This document shows positions 1 to 8,479 of a stretch of 64,000 nt of DNA, piece after piece. Within the stretch, counting starts at the first letter, position 1, and every line of letters begins with the position of its first letter. Source of the DNA: Entomomonas asaccharolytica (GTDB lineage Bacteria > Pseudomonadota > Gammaproteobacteria > Pseudomonadales > Pseudomonadaceae); the NCBI RefSeq assembly GCF_016653615.1, contig NZ_CP067393.1, positions 1,689,673 to 1,753,672 on the forward strand, in the 5' to 3' direction. The notes below the pieces were generated by a model. That model saw nothing but the letters and a program-made list of their open reading frames with translations. It did no database searches and was not told where the DNA came from. Position numbers and translations under genes: made by a program.

Positions 1-1
1 A

Positions 2-379
2 GGTGAAGAGCGTTGTGTAGCGTGTAATCTTTGTGCAGTGGCCTGCCCTGTTGGTTGTATTGCACTACAGAAAGCAGAACGTGAAGATGGCCGTTGGTAT
101 CCAGAGTTCTTCCGTATTAACTTTTCACGTTGTATATTTTGTGGAATGTGTGAAGAAGCTTGCCCAACAGCAGCTATTCAATTAACACCTGATTTCGAAT
201 TAGCTGAATTTAAACGCCAAGATATGGTATATGACAAAGAAGATTTATTAATTTCTGGTCCTGGTAAATATCATAACTACATGTTTTATAACTTCTCAGG
301 TATGGCTATTAAAGGCAAACCAAAAGGTGCGGCTGAAAATGAAGCTGAACCTATTAATGTAAAAAGTCTTTTACCTTAA
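2..379 (+). CDS. nuoI: NADH-quinone oxidoreductase subunit I (5'-truncated by window edge)
   Basis: This is the ferredoxin-like subunit of respiratory complex I, which carries two [4Fe-4S] clusters (N6a and N6b) on the electron path from NADH to quinone in the peripheral arm. The reading frame is open from base 2, so the gene enters from outside the window and the GTG at 38 is an internal Val codon. About 125 codons are visible, against roughly 180 for the family. Both cluster motifs are present: CxxCxxCxxxCP at bases 14-49 and a second one ([12 protein letters not shown]) around 133-168. It heads the nuoI-J-K-L-M-N order on the plus strand, with nuoJ starting 13 bases after its stop. Identification is firm; the N-terminus is missing. 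Confidence 0.97.
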   Translation, partial: GEERCVACNLCAVACPVGCIALQKAEREDGRWYPEFFRINFSRCIFCGMCEEACPTAAIQLTPDFELAEFKRQDMVYDKEDLLISGPGKYHNYMFYNFSGMAIKGKPKGAAENEAEPINVKSLLP

Positions 380-392
380 AGGACAACAGATT

Positions 393-896
393 ATGGCAGC
401 ATTTTGTTTTTATCTTTCTTCATTTGTTGCAATTATTGCAACACTATTAGTGATTACTAATAGTAAACCTGTACATGCGTTGTTGTATTTGGTTGTTTCT
501 TTATTGGCGGTAGCAATGATTTTCTTTAGTTTAGGCGCGCCTTTTGTGGGAGCGTTAGAAATTATTGTTTATGCAGGTGCTATCATGGTGCTCTTTATCT
601 TCGTGGTAATGATGCTTAACCTTGGCACGCAAACTGTTAATCAAGAATTGCAGTGGTTATCCCCTAAAACATGGGTAGGTCCTGTACTATTATCATCTTT
701 GCTTTTAATTGAGTTTATTATCATTATTTGTATGGGTGATACAGGATTAACAATAGGTAGTGTTACTGTACCACCTATAGATGTTGGTTTATCACTATTT
801 AGTACATACTTACTAGCAGTAGAACTAGCCTCTATGTTATTACTGGCAGCCCTTGTGACTGCTTATCATATGGGACGTGAAGAAGCGAAGGACTAA
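393..896 (+). CDS. nuoJ: NADH-quinone oxidoreductase subunit J
   Basis: This is a hydrophobic membrane-arm subunit of complex I that helps couple quinone reduction to proton pumping. The 167-residue protein shows about five membrane segments and the family pattern [25 protein letters not shown] near residues 50-75, including the conserved Glu and Tyr-Ala-Gly-Ala of the third helix. A purine-rich AAAGGA lies about 11 bases before the ATG. It sits between nuoI and nuoK with gaps of 13 and 5 bases, as in the standard nuo operon. Length is slightly below E. coli NuoJ, as usual in Pseudomonas. Confidence 0.96.
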   Translation: MAAFCFYLSSFVAIIATLLVITNSKPVHALLYLVVSLLAVAMIFFSLGAPFVGALEIIVYAGAIMVLFIFVVMMLNLGTQTVNQELQWLSPKTWVGPVLLSSLLLIEFIIIICMGDTGLTIGSVTVPPIDVGLSLFSTYLLAVELASMLLLAALVTAYHMGREEAKD

Positions 897-901
897 AAAT
901 T

Positions 902-1261
902 ATGTTAGAAAATATTCCTCTTGAACACGGCCTGATAGTTTCAGCCATCCTATTTAGTTTAGGTTTAATAGGTTTGCTCATACGTCGTGATTTATTATTT
1001 ATTTTAATGAGCCTCGAAATCATAATGAATTCTGCTGCTTTAGCTTTTGTGGTAGCTGGTAGTGCCCATACTTCAGTAGTAGTAGATAAAGTTGTTGCTG
1101 GTAAACATATTCTAGTTCATGCAGCTGATGGTCAAGTAATGTATATCATGATTATTGCGTTAGCTGCCGCTGAAGCTGCAATAGGTTTAGCATTACTATT
1201 ACAACTTTATCGTCGTTTCCATACCCTTGATATTGATGCAGCAAGTGAGATGCGCGGATGA
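902..1261 (+). CDS. nuoK: NADH-quinone oxidoreductase subunit K, with an enlarged loop
   Basis: This is a three-helix membrane subunit of complex I, related to MnhC antiporter subunits. Residues 1-40 ([20 protein letters not shown], then the conserved [14 protein letters not shown]) and the C-terminal [20 protein letters not shown] to SEMRG match the family closely. The protein is 119 residues, while NuoK is normally about 100. Most of the excess is a segment of about 16 residues (around residues 56-76, rich in Val, Lys and His) between helices 2 and 3, where E. coli has only a short turn. The reading frame is intact, so this looks like a genuine insertion. Its stop overlaps the nuoL start (ATGA). 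Confidence 0.96.
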   Translation: MLENIPLEHGLIVSAILFSLGLIGLLIRRDLLFILMSLEIIMNSAALAFVVAGSAHTSVVVDKVVAGKHILVHAADGQVMYIMIIALAAAEAAIGLALLLQLYRRFHTLDIDAASEMRG

Positions 1262-3177
1262 ACCCAGTATATTTAACAGTCGGTTTCCCTCTTCTTGGCT
1301 TTTTATTATTAGCTTTCTCTAGAGGGCGTTTAAGTGAAAGTGCATCAGCAGCCATTGGTGTAGGCTCTATTGGCCTTGCTGCTTTATCTGCTGCATGGAT
1401 AGCTTTTAATTTTATAAATGGCAATATTACTGAGCCACATGTACCTCTATGGTCTTGGATTAGTGTGGCTGACCCTACTAATGCTGAAAACCTTCTATTT
1501 AATCCAAAGCTAAGTTTCTATATAGATGGCTTATCAGTTACTATGATTTCTGTAGTATCAGGTGTTGGCTTCTTAATTCACCTTTTTGCCTCTTGGTATA
1601 TGCGTGGTGAAGAAGGTTACTCACGTTTCCTAGCGTACATGAACCTATTCGTTGCCTTTATGCTTATCCTTGTTTTAGGTGATGATATCTTATTCCTCTA
1701 CTTTGGTTGGGAAGGTGTAGGTTTATGCAGTTATCTATTGATTGGTTTCTATTACACAGAACCTAAAAATGGTGCAGCTGCCTTAAAAGCCTTTATTATC
1801 ACCCGTATTGGTGATGTATTAATGGCTATTGGTATGTTTATTATTCTTTGGAAAGTACCAGAATTACTTTCTTTAAGCGTACGTGAAATGAGCCAAATGG
1901 CAACGCCTGAAAACAATCTTTTATTAGAAAAACTAGCTGATCCATACCTTACTGCGGCTACCTTATTCTTATTTGGTGGTGCAATTGGTAAATCTGCACA
2001 AGTACCATTACAAACATGGCTGGCAGATGCAATGGCTGGTCCTACGCCAGTATCTGCATTAATCCATGCCGCCACCATGGTAACTGCAGGTGTTTACTTA
2101 TTAGTACGCTTAAACTTCCTATTCTTACCTGCTACCTTCACTTTAGAAATAGTAGGAATTATTGGTGCGATTACTTTATTAATGGCTGGTTTCTCAGCAT
2201 TAGTACAAACAGATATTAAACGTATTTTGGCTTACTCTACGATGAGTCAGCTAGGTTATATGTTCTTAGCCACTAGTGTTTGTGCGTGGAATGCAGCTAT
2301 TTTCCATTTAATGACCCATGCCTTCTTTAAAGCCTTACTATTCTTGGCTTCGGGCTCTGTAATTCTTTCTTGCCACCATGAGCAAAATATTTTCAAAATG
2401 GGTGGCTTATGGAAAAAACTACCATTAGCCTATGCAAGTTTCTTAGTAGGTGGTGCTGCACTCTGTGCCCTACCCTTTATAACTGCAGGCTTCTATTCTA
2501 AAGATGAAATTTTATGGGAAGTGATGGCAGCTGATCATCCAGGCTTACTGATTGCTGGTTTAGTAGGTGCCTTTATGACATCACTCTATACTTTCCGTTT
2601 AATCTTTATCACTTTCCATGGGAAACCAGCTAATGAGCATGCAGCTCATGCTACAGCAGGTACTGGTCTTGCCCATGCAATACCTTTAGCAGTTTTGATT
2701 GTGTTATCTACAGGAATTGGTGCTTTAATTACACCACCATTAGGTGCAGCTTTTGCTTCACCTGAACATGCTGCAAATGCAGATGGCAAGCATATGTTGG
2801 AACTTGTCTCAGGTATTATTGCAATTACAGGCATTTTACTAGCAGCTGCGTTATATTTAGGTAAACGTAGCTTTGTAACGAAACTCTCTGAAAGTGCCAT
2901 AGGCCGCTTCTTTAGTTGTTGGTGGCTAAATGGTTGGGGATTTGATTGGGTTTATGACAAGTTATTTGTAAAACCTTACTTGTTTATTACCACAGTATTA
3001 GTAAAAGATCCCTTTGATAAAGCTATTGGTTTCCTCCCCCTATTAGTACGTGGTGGTAATAAATTAATGACTTTAACAGAAACAGGGCGTTTACGTTGGT
3101 ATGCACTTTCTCTTGTAGGTGGCGCAATAGTACTGATAGCTATAATGCTTATTACTTTTATGTCATCAGTAGCCTGA
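1258..3177 (+). CDS. nuoL: NADH-quinone oxidoreductase subunit L
   Basis: This is the distal antiporter-like proton-pumping subunit of complex I, related to Mrp antiporter MnhA/MnhD. It has 639 residues with many membrane helices. Family signatures are visible: [19 protein letters not shown], including the key Glu of helix 5; the [30 protein letters not shown] block; and the broken-helix region around [18 protein letters not shown]. The C-terminal part forms the long lateral helix and last transmembrane segment. Start and the nuoK stop overlap by four bases, implying translational coupling. Length is slightly above the E. coli protein. Confidence 0.97.
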   Translation: MNPVYLTVGFPLLGFLLLAFSRGRLSESASAAIGVGSIGLAALSAAWIAFNFINGNITEPHVPLWSWISVADPTNAENLLFNPKLSFYIDGLSVTMISVVSGVGFLIHLFASWYMRGEEGYSRFLAYMNLFVAFMLILVLGDDILFLYFGWEGVGLCSYLLIGFYYTEPKNGAAALKAFIITRIGDVLMAIGMFIILWKVPELLSLSVREMSQMATPENNLLLEKLADPYLTAATLFLFGGAIGKSAQVPLQTWLADAMAGPTPVSALIHAATMVTAGVYLLVRLNFLFLPATFTLEIVGIIGAITLLMAGFSALVQTDIKRILAYSTMSQLGYMFLATSVCAWNAAIFHLMTHAFFKALLFLASGSVILSCHHEQNIFKMGGLWKKLPLAYASFLVGGAALCALPFITAGFYSKDEILWEVMAADHPGLLIAGLVGAFMTSLYTFRLIFITFHGKPANEHAAHATAGTGLAHAIPLAVLIVLSTGIGALITPPLGAAFASPEHAANADGKHMLELVSGIIAITGILLAAALYLGKRSFVTKLSESAIGRFFSCWWLNGWGFDWVYDKLFVKPYLFITTVLVKDPFDKAIGFLPLLVRGGNKLMTLTETGRLRWYALSLVGGAIVLIAIMLITFMSSVA

Positions 3178-3208
3178 TTTAAACTTATAAAAAGGAATAG
3201 ATATTGTC

Positions 3209-4762
3209 ATGTCGTCCCTATTGTTACCTTGGCTAATCCTGATTCCGATAATCGGCGGCTTTTTTTGCTGGATTTCCGAACGGCTCAGTAATATTCTTCC
3301 GCGCTGGATTGCTTTATTCACTATGGTAGTCTTAGTTGCCTTATCCCTTTATTTTTGGGGTACTGGCAATTGGAGTAATGCACCTCATCCAGACATATCA
3401 TCTGCCCTAGTAGGTGATCAGTCTAAATGGTGGGCTTTCTATTTCCATTTAAACTGGATACCTCAATTAGGTATTAGTATTCATTTAGGAATGGACGGTG
3501 TATCTATCCTACTAATCACCTTAACAGCAATTCTAGGCTTATTGGCGGTGCTGTGTTCGTGGAAAGAAATCAATAGTCGTGTAGGTTTCTTCTACCTCAA
3601 CCTAATGTGGATTTTAGGTGGTGTAATAGGTGTATTCGTTGCCATTGACCTATTCCTATTTTTCCTCTTCTGGGAAACCATGCTAATTCCTATGTTCTTC
3701 CTTATTGCATTATGGGGACATAGTGGTTCAGATGGTAAAACACGTATTTACGCTGCTACCAAATTTTTTATCTTTACCCAAGCGAGTGGCTTGTTAATGT
3801 TAGTGTCTATTATTACTTTAGCACTTAAACATTATACGAATACGGGTACTATGACTTTTGACTACATGCAGTTATTAGGGACTAATTTAGGAGGTCTTGA
3901 GTATATATTAATGCTTGGCTTCTTTATTGCGTTTGCAGTAAAGCTACCTGTGGTACCTATTCACTCATGGTTACCAGATGCCCATGCCCAAGCACCAACA
4001 GCGGGTTCGGTTGACTTAGCAGGTATTCTATTAAAAACAGCTGCATTTGGTATTTTACGTTTTGCTATTCCATTATTCCCAAATGCTTCCCTTGAATTTG
4101 CACCGATTGCCATCTGGTTAGGTATTTTCAGTATTATTTATGGTGCCATTCTGGCATTTAAACAAACAGATATTAAACGTTTAATCGCTTACACCAGTAT
4201 TTCACACATGGGTTTTATCTTAGTCGGTATCTACTCAGGCAGCCCACTAGCATTACAAGGTGTGGTAATACAGATGATCGCACATGGTTTCTCAGCAGCG
4301 GCACTGTTCATTTCAAGTGGTCAACTATATGAACGTTTACATACTCGTGATATGCGTTTAATGGGTGGCTTATGGGGTAAAATTACTTATTTGCCTGCCA
4401 TTATGCTGTTCTTTAATGCTGCTTCGCTTGGCTTACCTGGTACAGGTAACTTTGTAGGCGAGTTTATGATTCTTATTGGTGCCTTCCCTGCTGATAAAGT
4501 TGCCGTTTCTATTGCAGCCTTTGGTTTGGTGTTAGCCTCTATTTATTCATTAATTGTAATGCAACGTGTTTTCTATGGAACAACACGCGGCAATTTTCAT
4601 GAACCAATCCAAGGACTTTGTAAACGTGAACTAGGTATGATGTTTATATTGATTGTGCTGCTTATATTATTGGGCATTTATCCACAACCTGTTCTGGATA
4701 CATCAGCAGCCACTATGAATGGTGTGCATGCTTGGTTCTCCTCTAACCTCGTTTCTCGGTAG
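3209..4762 (+). CDS. nuoM: NADH-quinone oxidoreductase subunit M
   Basis: This is the second antiporter-like proton channel subunit of the complex I membrane arm. The 517-residue protein has about 14 membrane helices. Glu156 in FLFWETMLIP corresponds to the essential helix-5 glutamate, and AVKLPVVPIHSWLPDAHAQA carries the conserved helix-7/8 Lys and Pro pattern. FKQTDIKRLIAYTSISHMGF is the usual central block. An AAAGGA ribosome-binding site lies about 13 bases upstream of the ATG. It follows nuoL after 31 bases and precedes nuoN by 6. Confidence 0.97.
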   Translation: MSSLLLPWLILIPIIGGFFCWISERLSNILPRWIALFTMVVLVALSLYFWGTGNWSNAPHPDISSALVGDQSKWWAFYFHLNWIPQLGISIHLGMDGVSILLITLTAILGLLAVLCSWKEINSRVGFFYLNLMWILGGVIGVFVAIDLFLFFLFWETMLIPMFFLIALWGHSGSDGKTRIYAATKFFIFTQASGLLMLVSIITLALKHYTNTGTMTFDYMQLLGTNLGGLEYILMLGFFIAFAVKLPVVPIHSWLPDAHAQAPTAGSVDLAGILLKTAAFGILRFAIPLFPNASLEFAPIAIWLGIFSIIYGAILAFKQTDIKRLIAYTSISHMGFILVGIYSGSPLALQGVVIQMIAHGFSAAALFISSGQLYERLHTRDMRLMGGLWGKITYLPAIMLFFNAASLGLPGTGNFVGEFMILIGAFPADKVAVSIAAFGLVLASIYSLIVMQRVFYGTTRGNFHEPIQGLCKRELGMMFILIVLLILLGIYPQPVLDTSAATMNGVHAWFSSNLVSR

Positions 4763-4768
4763 TCGCTC

Positions 4769-6280
4769 ATGGAACAAATACAATTAACAGCAAATCACTT
4801 TATAGCATTATTACCCATTTTGGCGATTAGTGCGACGATTGTCGTGACCATGCTATCCATTTCATGGCAACGTAATCAGACACTAACTTCGACAATCGCT
4901 ATGTTTGGCATGGTGCTTACTTTAATCGCTATTATCCCAGCATTAAAAGTAGTGAATGCCGAAGGTGGCTCAATTGAAGTTACTAGTTTATTAATTTTTG
5001 ATAATTATGCTTATTTTGCAAGCCTATCCTTAGTGTTAGTCACCATGGCTTGTACTTGTTTTGCTCATATTTACTTAGAAGGTTATAAAGGTAATAGAGA
5101 TGAGTTTTATCTATTATTACTCCTTTCAACGTTAGGTGGTATGGTATTAGTAAGTACTAAACATTTACTAGGCTTGTTTATTGGTTTAGAACTATTATCC
5201 ATTCCCATGTATGGCTTAATTGGTTATGCATTCTTCCAACGACGTTCATTAGAAGCTAGCATTAAATACATGGTGTTATCAGCCGCAGGTTCTGGCTTCT
5301 TATTATTTGGTATGGCATTGGTATATGCAGTATCTGGCGAACTTACATTCTTATCCATTGAGCAGGCTTTTACTACCGCAAATCATTCTCTATTAATTGA
5401 TTTTGGTATTGTATTAATGATTGTTGGTTTATCTTTCAAATTATCATTAGTACCTTTCCACTTATGGACACCTGATGTATACGAAGGTGCTCCTGCTCCC
5501 GCTTCTGCTTTCTTAGCGACAGCTAGTAAATTAGCTATTTTTGCTATGTTAGTAAGATTTATGGAATATATACCTATTAAGGATGGTTCTTGGATTTATT
5601 TAGCAATTACTATTCTTGCCATTGCTTCAATTTTAGTAGGTAATTTATTAGCATTATTTCAAAATAGCCTAAAACGGATTATGGGTTATTCTTCTATTGC
5701 TCATTTTGGCTATCTATTAATTATTTTATTAGCTAGTAATGAAATGGCTAGCTTAGAAATTAAAACCACCGCAGCGCAAACAGCAACTATTTATCTCTTC
5801 ACTTATATTGCCACTACAATGGGGGCATTTAGTGTGGTAACTGTATTGTCATCACCCTGTCAAGATCGTGATGCTGATGCTTTATATAGATACCGTGGTC
5901 TGTTCTGGCGTCGCCCCTTATTAACTATCTCTTTATCCGTCATGATGTTATCTTTAGCAGGTGTTCCATTAACAGCAGGTTTTATTGGTAAATTCTGGTT
6001 ATTAAGAACAGCTGTTGAATCTAACCTATGGTTATTAACAGCTATGGTAGTGGTTGGTAGTGCTATTGGCTTGTACTATTATTTAAGGGTGATGATTACG
6101 CTTTATTTAGCTGAACCTACTGCTAATGCTAATGAAGAAAAAGATATTCACTGGTCACATTTAACAGCTACTATTGTATTATTAGCTATTGCTATGATTG
6201 TAATCTTTGTAGGTGTATGGCCATCCCCTCTTATTTCAATTGCAGAATTTGCTGGTGTACCTTCTACATTGATTCACTAA
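4769..6280 (+). CDS. nuoN: NADH-quinone oxidoreductase subunit N
   Basis: This is the third antiporter-like subunit of complex I, placed nearest the peripheral arm. It has 503 residues and about 14 predicted helices. Recognisable blocks are GLFIGLELLSIPMYGLIGY (helix-5 Glu), LSFKLSLVPFHLWTPDVYEG with the conserved Lys, and LKRIMGYSSIAHFGYLLI. It is the last gene of the nuo operon. A strong inverted repeat with a T-run starts about 20 bases after the stop and probably ends the transcript, since the next gene (recJ) converges from the other strand. Confidence 0.97.
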   Translation: MEQIQLTANHFIALLPILAISATIVVTMLSISWQRNQTLTSTIAMFGMVLTLIAIIPALKVVNAEGGSIEVTSLLIFDNYAYFASLSLVLVTMACTCFAHIYLEGYKGNRDEFYLLLLLSTLGGMVLVSTKHLLGLFIGLELLSIPMYGLIGYAFFQRRSLEASIKYMVLSAAGSGFLLFGMALVYAVSGELTFLSIEQAFTTANHSLLIDFGIVLMIVGLSFKLSLVPFHLWTPDVYEGAPAPASAFLATASKLAIFAMLVRFMEYIPIKDGSWIYLAITILAIASILVGNLLALFQNSLKRIMGYSSIAHFGYLLIILLASNEMASLEIKTTAAQTATIYLFTYIATTMGAFSVVTVLSSPCQDRDADALYRYRGLFWRRPLLTISLSVMMLSLAGVPLTAGFIGKFWLLRTAVESNLWLLTAMVVVGSAIGLYYYLRVMITLYLAEPTANANEEKDIHWSHLTATIVLLAIAMIVIFVGVWPSPLISIAEFAGVPSTLIH

Positions 6281-6298
6281 GCATTTTCTAGCTTACAT

Positions 6299-6328
6299 AA
6301 AAAAGGCAACTTAATAGTTGCCTTTTTT
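6299..6328. terminator. Bidirectional intrinsic terminator between nuoN and recJ
   Basis: The arms AAAAGGCAAC (6301-6310) and GTTGCCTTTT (6317-6326) form a 10-bp stem with a six-base loop. A-tracts and T-tracts on the two flanks give a U-run in both directions. The position between two convergent genes fits a shared terminator. Confidence 0.9.
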
Positions 6329-6340
6329 ATTGTTTATCAA

Positions 6341-8062
6341 TCATATAGGTAACAAATGGGAAACCAATAGCTGTACACTTTGTTGCCCTTTATACTCATT
6401 TACCATTAATTTATAGACTATATTGGCTTGTTTTATGGTGCTATTTGGCCAGATATTTTTATCAATATTAAAGGCTATGGCTTCTAGTTGCTGTTGCTTA
6501 TCGGCTGTTCTTAATACTAATTTTAAGTGTTTTTCTTTTAATAAACGCTGTTGCTCTATCCAAAATACGCCATCAAAAAGAGGCTCAGGGAATCCCTGCC
6601 CCCAAGGGCCCGCATCCATTAATAACTGTGCTTGTTCAATACAAAAATCTTCAGGATTTAATGAACCATCTGTCAAAATAACCTGTTGCAGTTGATCTTC
6701 AGTAACTTGCTGTTGCACTTCTTGGTTAAATGCTTCTTGAAATACCTTTATTTTATCTTTAGCAAGGGTCAAACCTGCCGCCATAGCATGCCCACCAAAC
6801 TTGTCTATTAAATCAGGATAACGACTAGTGATATTTTGTAAAGCATCCCTAATATGAAAATTAGTAATCGAACGGGCTGAACCTTTAACCATACCCTCTT
6901 GCTCTGTTGCAGCAAAAATAATAGTTGGCCGATGATATTTATCCTTTAAACGTGAAGCGAGTATACCAATGACTCCTTCATGCCATTGTTCATTAAATAA
7001 ACAAATACCATAGGGTAAATTATCCAAAGTAATATCTTTTAGTGTATGTAAGGCCTCTGTTTGCATACTCTGTTCAATACTGCGACGCTCTCTATTTAGA
7101 GTATCTAATTGGCTGGCTTTCTGGTAAGCATCTGCTTCATCATCAGCTAATAGGCAATCAATGCCTAATTTCATATTATCTAGCCTGCCCGCTGCATTTA
7201 AGCGAGGACCAACAATAAAGCCTAAATCGGTGGCTGTTATTTTGGTGTAATCCTTGCCTGCTAACTGTAATAAAGCTCTAATACCAGGTCTAACTTTACC
7301 TTTTTGAATACGTTTTAATCCTTGATACACCAATGTTCTATTATTACTATCTAAAGCTACCACATCTGCTACTGTACCTAGTGCGACCAAGTCTAATAAT
7401 TCAGCAAGGTTCGGTTCTGGCAAATTATGGCTAGTAAAATAATTTATTTCCCTTAATTTTGCTCTTAAAGCAATCAACACATAAAATATTACACCTACAC
7501 CAGCTATGACTTTACTGGGAAAATTACATGTTGGCTGGTTAGGATTAACCATAGCATCTGCTGCTGGTAAGGTTTCACTGGGTAAATGATGGTCAGTAAT
7601 AAGCACTTTTAAGCCTGCTTGTTTTGCAGCAGCTACTCCCTCAATACTAGAAATACCATTATCCACAGTAATTAATAACTGTGGCTTAAATTGTTCAATA
7701 GCTAATTCGACAATTTCAGGTGATAGACCATAGCCATATTTAAAACGATTAGGAACGAGATAATCTACCTGTTTAGCGCCCAGCATTTTAAGCCCTAACA
7801 CTGCCACAGCTGTTGCAGTTGCTCCATCGCTATCATAATCACCCACAATAACAATAGCTTGCTGTTCATTTAATACAGTAATTAATAACTCAACGGCTTG
7901 ATCAATACCCTTTAAAGTTTGATAAGGTAATAAATTAGCAAGCTCTTTGGTAAGTTGCTGACTATTTTGAATACCTCTTGCAGCATAAATACGTTTTAAT
8001 AAGGGTGGTAAATGAGGTAATTCATCAACATTTTCTAACAAAAGGCGTTGCTTTATTAACAT
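6341..8062 (-). CDS. recJ: Single-stranded-DNA-specific exonuclease RecJ
   Basis: This is a 5'-3' single-strand DNA exonuclease acting in RecFOR recombination, mismatch repair and base-excision repair. It is a DHH-superfamily phosphoesterase: DYDSDG at residues 75-80, LITVDNG around 130-136 and DHH at 157-159 are the Mn-binding motifs. A DHHA1 domain and an OB-fold region follow (GGHAMAAGLTL near 425). The longer frame would start at a TTG at 8074. I chose the ATG at 8062 because TTGAGA lies just upstream and the family begins close to this point; the protein is then 573 residues, normal for RecJ. It is convergent with nuoN and divergent from nrdA. Confidence 0.95.
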   Translation of the reverse strand: MLIKQRLLLENVDELPHLPPLLKRIYAARGIQNSQQLTKELANLLPYQTLKGIDQAVELLITVLNEQQAIVIVGDYDSDGATATAVAVLGLKMLGAKQVDYLVPNRFKYGYGLSPEIVELAIEQFKPQLLITVDNGISSIEGVAAAKQAGLKVLITDHHLPSETLPAADAMVNPNQPTCNFPSKVIAGVGVIFYVLIALRAKLREINYFTSHNLPEPNLAELLDLVALGTVADVVALDSNNRTLVYQGLKRIQKGKVRPGIRALLQLAGKDYTKITATDLGFIVGPRLNAAGRLDNMKLGIDCLLADDEADAYQKASQLDTLNRERRSIEQSMQTEALHTLKDITLDNLPYGICLFNEQWHEGVIGILASRLKDKYHRPTIIFAATEQEGMVKGSARSITNFHIRDALQNITSRYPDLIDKFGGHAMAAGLTLAKDKIKVFQEAFNQEVQQQVTEDQLQQVILTDGSLNPEDFCIEQAQLLMDAGPWGQGFPEPLFDGVFWIEQQRLLKEKHLKLVLRTADKQQQLEAIAFNIDKNIWPNSTIKQANIVYKLMVNEYKGQQSVQLLVSHLLPI

Positions 8063-8101
8063 TAATAGTCTCAACTATTGAAATATCTTATAAATTCTAT
8101 A

Positions 8102-8117
8102 ACACTATATATTGTAT
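8102..8117. promoter_or_regulatory. NrdR box candidate (recJ-proximal)
   Basis: The 16-mer ACACTATATATTGTAT fits the NrdR operator pattern acaCwATATaTwGtgt, with the core CTATATATTG intact. It is nearest the recJ start, 40 bases upstream of that ATG, so it could affect either gene. NrdR represses ribonucleotide reductase genes when dATP is high. Confidence 0.55.
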
Positions 8118-8200
8118 CTGACTAATAGTTAAAAATCTTCGAATTTACATTTTTGATTAAAAAATAACATGGCTATTGCAAGCTCAATGAATATGAAGAA

Positions 8201-8232
8201 ATATCCATAACATATCCACAGAATTATCCACA
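8201..8232 (+). promoter_or_regulatory. Cluster of three DnaA-box-like sites upstream of nrdA
   Basis: TTATCCACA at 8224-8232 is a perfect consensus DnaA box. ATATCCACA at 8212-8220 differs at one position, and ATATCCATA at 8201-8209 is a weaker match. The three lie in the same orientation at 11- and 12-base intervals, close to one helical turn. In E. coli, DnaA boxes upstream of nrdAB couple dNTP supply to replication; a similar role here is inferred. Confidence 0.65.
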
Positions 8233-8257
8233 GCAATAGTTGTTCTAATACTAAAAT

Positions 8258-8305
8258 ATCACTATATTGTATACCTAAGTCAATATATAATACTATATAT
8301 AGTAA
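8258..8305. promoter_or_regulatory. NrdR box pair candidate (middle of the nrdA upstream region)
   Basis: The 16-mer at 8290-8305 has the symmetric core CTATATATAG. A degenerate copy at 8258-8273 (core CTATATTG, two bases short) lies 31 bases before it, measured between equivalent C positions. NrdR normally binds paired boxes about three helical turns apart, which supports a pair even though the first half is imperfect. Confidence 0.5.
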
Positions 8306-8425
8306 TAAGCTAACCCATACCTAGTAATCATTTTTCTATTTTTTGATAAGCTCTGAAAACTTAAAAAGTCTATGGAAATTATTCTTATAAGACTAATAGG
8401 GATCTTTTCTTAGCAAATAAAATAG

Positions 8426-8441
8426 ATACTATATATTGTGT
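8426..8441. promoter_or_regulatory. NrdR box candidate next to the nrdA start
   Basis: ATACTATATATTGTGT matches the NrdR operator consensus closely, including the GTGT right arm. It lies about 40 bases upstream of the nrdA ATG and contains TATATT, which could serve as the -10 element. A repressor there would overlap the promoter, the usual arrangement for NrdR. The promoter assignment is inferred. Confidence 0.6.
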
Positions 8442-8479
8442 TTAGTGTTTTATCATTGTAATAAATTTAGGAGACATAA

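Larger units (their letters stand above)
8063..8479. other. Large regulatory intergenic region between recJ and nrdA
   Basis: This stretch of about 400 bases has no credible gene. It is very AT-rich and separates divergent recJ and nrdA. It contains three closely spaced DnaA-box-like 9-mers (8201-8232) and at least three matches to the NrdR operator pattern (8102-8117, 8290-8305, 8426-8441), with a fourth degenerate copy at 8258-8273. An AGGAG ribosome-binding site lies 5-9 bases before the nrdA ATG. Confidence 0.75.
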
